DNA of 46,838 nucleotides from positions 1 through 46,838 of the forward strand of contig SUVJ01000008.1 of NCBI GenBank assembly GCA_015062045.1, given 5' to 3'. The translations under genes were made by a program, and so were the position numbers. Every line of letters starts with the position of its first letter. Within the stretch, counting starts at the first letter, position 1. Of the stretch, positions 43,536-46,838 are shown piece after piece. Under the pieces are notes generated by a model. It did no database searches. It had not been told where the DNA came from and saw nothing but the letters and a program-made list of their open reading frames with translations. The DNA comes from Akkermansiaceae bacterium (GTDB taxonomy: Bacteria; Verrucomicrobiota; Verrucomicrobiia; Verrucomicrobiales; Akkermansiaceae).

Positions 43536-43713
43536 GCAATTAAGCGAGATAAATTAGATAATTGATAGAGCTCCTGTCAATGGAGCGCAGTTGTAGATTG
43601 GGGCTGATTCCAAATCGAGTTTCAACAAATAGACAAACAAATAATCCGCAGCCGCAAAAGCCTTCTGAAGAGCAAGTAAACTTCCCTCAATGATTTGAAA
43701 AAATTTAAATCAA

Positions 43714-43746
43714 GAAAAAAGCCTCGGCACCACATGCACCGAGGCT
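43714..43746 (-). terminator. Terminator of the AAA/DUF4143 gene
   Basis: On the minus strand GCCTCGG / CCGAGGC with an 11-base loop is followed by six T. It lies just after the stop at 43764. Confidence 0.85.
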
Positions 43747-43763
43747 TCTGAAGTTATTTGCTA

Positions 43764-45122
43764 TCAATGCCGGAAAGATTGAAGCTCCGCCGGCAAAGCA
43801 GCAATGGCATACAAGGGGATATCCACAATAGTAAAAGAATGCTCGGGGTCCCCCCCCTTACCGGCCGGCAAGGTGACAGAGCTGACGCCATACTCTGCCA
43901 TAGAAGTGCGCACAGCTAATTTACTGTTGTATCGTTTACAGAAACTCCGCAGACTCTTAGCTTGCAGGTTACGCTCCGCTTTAACCTCAATCGGGGTAAT
44001 ACTGTAATCCTCATCTATCACGAAATCAACCTCAGCCTGCGCACGCTCCGCTGCCCAATAAAAAGGGGTAATACCACACTCTGCTCGCAATTGTTGCTGC
44101 ACAAATTGCTCTGTAAGAGCTCCTTTAAATTGACCGAATACACTGTTGTGCTCCAAAATCACAGACGGAGGCAGCTTGCAGGCGGCACCCAGCAAACCGA
44201 CATCTACAAAGAACAGTTTGAACGCTCCATCCTTGTATGCAGACAACGGTATTTCCGGTCTACGCACTCGGTATACCGGTTGCACTAAGGCAGCATCATC
44301 CAGCCAGCGTATTGGCCCCCTCAGCATAGGAGCCTTTACACGCTCGCCAACATCAGCATGCACAAAACGTTTATCCTCCCTGGCCAGCTGCTCGGGGATA
44401 GAATCCCATATCTGTGCAATATAATGAGTCTCCGCAGCCGTGGCATGCTTGCTGAAATCGCTGCGATAATCTGCAAGCAAGCCTTCCTGAATGCGGCGAA
44501 CCGTATGCAAATTGCGACGATCACGATATGACTGCACAGCTTCCGGCATACCACCAACATAATAATATTGGCGCAGTAACTCTTCTAACTTGTCATGAAA
44601 CGTATTTATCATACGCCAATCCCTCCGGCGAATAAGCTCTGCATACTGACCACAATCCAAGGCCTCCAAAAATTCAGAAAAACTCATGGGGTACATGTAT
44701 ACACGATTTACCTTCCCGACCGGGAAACCGGTTCCCGTATGCACAGAAAGCCCAAGTAATGAACCGGCTGCTATGATATGATGCTCCGGCACGTCCTCAC
44801 AAAAATATTTCAAAGAGGTCAAGGCACAGGGGCAATCCTGTATTTCATCCAAGATAATAAGCGTCTCCCCGGGTACAATTTGAACTCTGCTGTGTACCTG
44901 CAAAGTATCCATCAACCGGGGAATGTTGTAATCCTTCTCAAATGACTGACGCACAAAATCATCCCTGTCGAAACGAACATACACTATGTTCTTGTAATAT
45001 TTTCGACCAAACTCACGCGCCACCCACGTCTTGCCTACCTGACGCGCACCAAGCAACAGTAAAGGCTTACGCCGTGAACTGTTTTTCCATGCGATTAACT
45101 CTGATATGCAATGACGATCCAT
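43764..45122 (-). CDS. AAA ATPase with DUF4143 domain
   Basis: 452 aa. Walker A GARQVGKT at 25-32, Walker B TLIILDEIQD at 87-96 (AAA_14), sensor-like IIAAGSLLG and YPMSFSEFLEAL. The C-terminal DUF4143 has EVDFVIDEDYSITPIEVKA, a PD-(D/E)xK-like strand pattern. Such proteins are abundant in host-associated anaerobes, often strain-variable; their function is unknown, with mobile-element or defence associations. Single gene with its own terminator; its 5' side is AT-rich DNA and then the minisatellite. About 53 percent GC-like codon use, closer to the chromosome than to the restriction genes. Confidence 0.88.
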   Translation of the reverse strand: MDRHCISELIAWKNSSRRKPLLLLGARQVGKTWVAREFGRKYYKNIVYVRFDRDDFVRQSFEKDYNIPRLMDTLQVHSRVQIVPGETLIILDEIQDCPCALTSLKYFCEDVPEHHIIAAGSLLGLSVHTGTGFPVGKVNRVYMYPMSFSEFLEALDCGQYAELIRRRDWRMINTFHDKLEELLRQYYYVGGMPEAVQSYRDRRNLHTVRRIQEGLLADYRSDFSKHATAAETHYIAQIWDSIPEQLAREDKRFVHADVGERVKAPMLRGPIRWLDDAALVQPVYRVRRPEIPLSAYKDGAFKLFFVDVGLLGAACKLPPSVILEHNSVFGQFKGALTEQFVQQQLRAECGITPFYWAAERAQAEVDFVIDEDYSITPIEVKAERNLQAKSLRSFCKRYNSKLAVRTSMAEYGVSSVTLPAGKGGDPEHSFTIVDIPLYAIAALPAELQSFRH

Positions 45123-45259
45123 ATTTTTTTATTGTTGTTACAAGCAAATAATAACACATTAAAAAAACATGTCAAGATTTTTACTAAAATTTCCCCATCA
45201 ATTTTTGCATTTTTCTATCTTTACCATTAATACACTTTCTTTCAATGTATTATATTTTT

Positions 45260-46838
45260 TCAAAAGCACTTTTACAAAGGACTTTTAGCTTATCCTTGGC
45301 ACTTTTACAAAGGACTTTTGGCCTATCTTTGGCACTTTTGCAAAGGACTTTTAGCCTATCTTTGGCACTTTTACAAAGGACTTTTGCCCCATCTTTGGCA
45401 CTTTTACAAAGGACTTTTGGCTTATCCTTGGCACTTTTACAAAGGACTTTTAGCCTATCCTTGGCACTTTTACAAAGGACTTTTAGCTTATCCTTGGCAC
45501 TTTTACAAAGGACTTTTGGCCTATCTTTGGCACTTTTACAAAGGACTTTTAACCCATCTTTAGCACTTTTACAAAGGACTTTTGACCTATCCTTGGCACT
45601 TTTACAAAGGACTTTTGGCTTATCCTTGGCACTTTTGCAAAGGACTTTTGGCCTATCTTTGGCACTTTTACAAAGGACTGTTAGTCTATTTTTAGCACTT
45701 TCACAAAGGAGTTTTAGCCTATCTTTGGCACTTTTACAAAGGGCTTTTGGCCTATCTTTGGCACTTTTACAAAGGACTTTTGACCTATCTTTGGCACTTT
45801 TACAAAGGACTTTTGGCCTATCTTTGGCACTTTTGCAAAGGACTTTTGGCTTATCCTTGGCACTTTTACAAAGGACTTTTGGCCTATCTTTGGCACTTTT
45901 ACAAAGGACTTTTGACCTATCTTTGGCACTTTTACAAAGGCTTTTGGCCTATCTTTGGCACTTTTACAAAGGACTTTTGACCTATCTTCGGCACTTTTAC
46001 AAAGGACTTTCGGCCTTTCTTTGGCACTTTTACAAAGGACTTTTGGCCCATCTTTGGCACTTTTACAAAGGACTTTTAGTCTATCCTTGGCACTTTTACA
46101 AAGGACTTTTAGTCTATCCTTGGTACTTTTACAAAGGACTTTTGACCTATCTTTGGCACTTTTACAAAGGACTTTTAGTCTATCCTTGGCACTTTTACAA
46201 AGGACTTTTGACCCATCTTTAGCACTTTTACAAAGGACTTTTGGCCTATCTTTGGCACTTTTACAAAGGACTTTTGGCCTATCTTTGGCACTTTTACAAA
46301 GGACTTTTAACTTATCCTTGGCACTTTTACAAAGGACTTTTAACTTATCCTTGGCACTTTTACAAAGGACTTTTGGCCTATCTTTGGCACTTTTACAAAG
46401 GACTTTTGACTATCCTTTGGCACTTTTACAAAGGACTTTTGGCCCTTCTTTGGCACTTTTGCAAAGGACTTTTGGTCTATCCTTAGCACTTTTACAAAGG
46501 ACTTTTGGCCTATCTTTGGCACTTTTACAAAGGACTTTTGGCCTATCTTTGGCACTTTTACAAAGGACTTTTGGCCTATCTTTGGCACTTTTACAAAGGA
46601 CTTTTGACTATCCTTTGGCACTTTTACAAAGGACTTTTGACCTGCCTTTGGCACTTTTACAAAGGACTTTTGGTCTATCTTTGGCACTTTTACAAAGGAC
46701 TTTTGGTCTATCTTTGGCACTTTTACAAAGGACTTTTGGTCTATCTTTGGCACTTTTACAAAGGACTTTTGGTCTATCTTTGGCACTTTTACAAAGGACT
46801 TTTGGTCTATCTTTGGCACTTTTACAAAGGACTTTTGG
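45260..46838. repeat. 33-bp tandem minisatellite, about 47 copies, runs off the window
   Basis: Each unit holds a constant core, GGCACTTTTACAAAGGACTT followed by TT, and then a variable stretch such as GGCCTATC, AGCTTATC, GACCTATC or AGTCTATC, ending in TTT or CTT. CTTTG-N9-CAAAG inside the core can form a small hairpin. The rightmost five or so units all carry GGTCTATC, a sign of recent tandem copying; the left part is more diverse. Because 33 is a multiple of three, long frames exist on both strands (11-residue repeats LALLQRTFGLS or PKIGQKSFVKV). A one-base deletion near 45940 breaks the plus frame, so I do not call a gene. Confidence 0.9.

Noticed and set aside
45245..46222. Tandem-repeat protein of 325 codons (LALLQRTFGLS repeats), and minus-strand QKSFVKV repeat frames
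   Set aside because: Open frames follow automatically from a 33-bp unit; a one-base deletion near 45940 shifts the frame, and the same DNA is open on both strands.
45260..46838. CRISPR array
   Set aside because: The variable stretch is only about 8 bases and its variants recur; no spacers of CRISPR length and no cas genes.

Overview
The window looks like a chromosomal segment of a mucin-adapted Verrucomicrobiota bacterium, most likely Akkermansia or a close relative. The evidence is a PEP-CTERM sorted protein with a poly-Arg tail, genes for all three mucin-derived sugars sialic acid, galactose and L-fucose, a secreted M60-type metallopeptidase, moderately GC-rich genes with AT-rich accessory islands, and almost no Shine-Dalgarno motifs before starts. 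The assignment is inference; there is no rRNA or marker phylogeny to confirm it.

Layout. 1-4698 (-): a very large DUF4011-type SF1 helicase, cut by the window edge. 4881-10277 (+): a tight five-gene operon of N-acetylneuraminate lyase, N-acylglucosamine 2-epimerase, a phosphofructokinase paralog with lost catalytic residues, an S11 peptidase-like lipoprotein with all three catalytic motifs lost, and an intact phosphofructokinase; it ends in a strong terminator. 10334-12424: an AT-rich region with a pair of operator-like palindromes and a PEP-CTERM surface protein. 12575-17000: a nucleotidyltransferase (-), then galactokinase and a sodium/solute symporter (+). 17092-17743: a non-coding, heavily palindromic element bounded by inverted repeats. 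17752-22250: an EptA-like phosphoethanolamine transferase (-), an acidic single-span membrane protein, isocitrate dehydrogenase and a UbiE/MenG methyltransferase. 22287-26269 (-): 4-alpha-glucanotransferase followed by three lipoproteins. 26508-28566 (+): a DksA-like protein, bL33, bS18 and FolE2, a possible zinc-sparing group. 28658-29983 (-): UDP-glucose dehydrogenase. 30101-36368 (+): fucose permease, fucose isomerase, an AT-rich glycosyltransferase and fuculokinase. 36595-39379 (-): a secreted M60 peptidase and an ankyrin-repeat protein. 39558-40100: a secreted thioredoxin-like protein. 40319-42828: an AT-rich EcoRII-like restriction-modification pair. 42835-43535: two small unknown genes. 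43764-45122 (-): an AAA/DUF4143 ATPase. About 45260 to the right edge: a 33-bp minisatellite of about 47 copies that leaves the window.

How it fits together. Sialic acid can be cut to ManNAc and pyruvate and ManNAc epimerised to GlcNAc, with phosphofructokinase downstream in glycolysis. Galactose is imported and phosphorylated. Fucose is imported, isomerised and phosphorylated; the fuculose-phosphate aldolase is not in the window. The most unusual points are the two apparent pseudoenzymes that overlap by 4 bp inside the sialic acid operon, the large predicted periplasmic insert domains in two unrelated sugar transporters, and the nested palindromic element.
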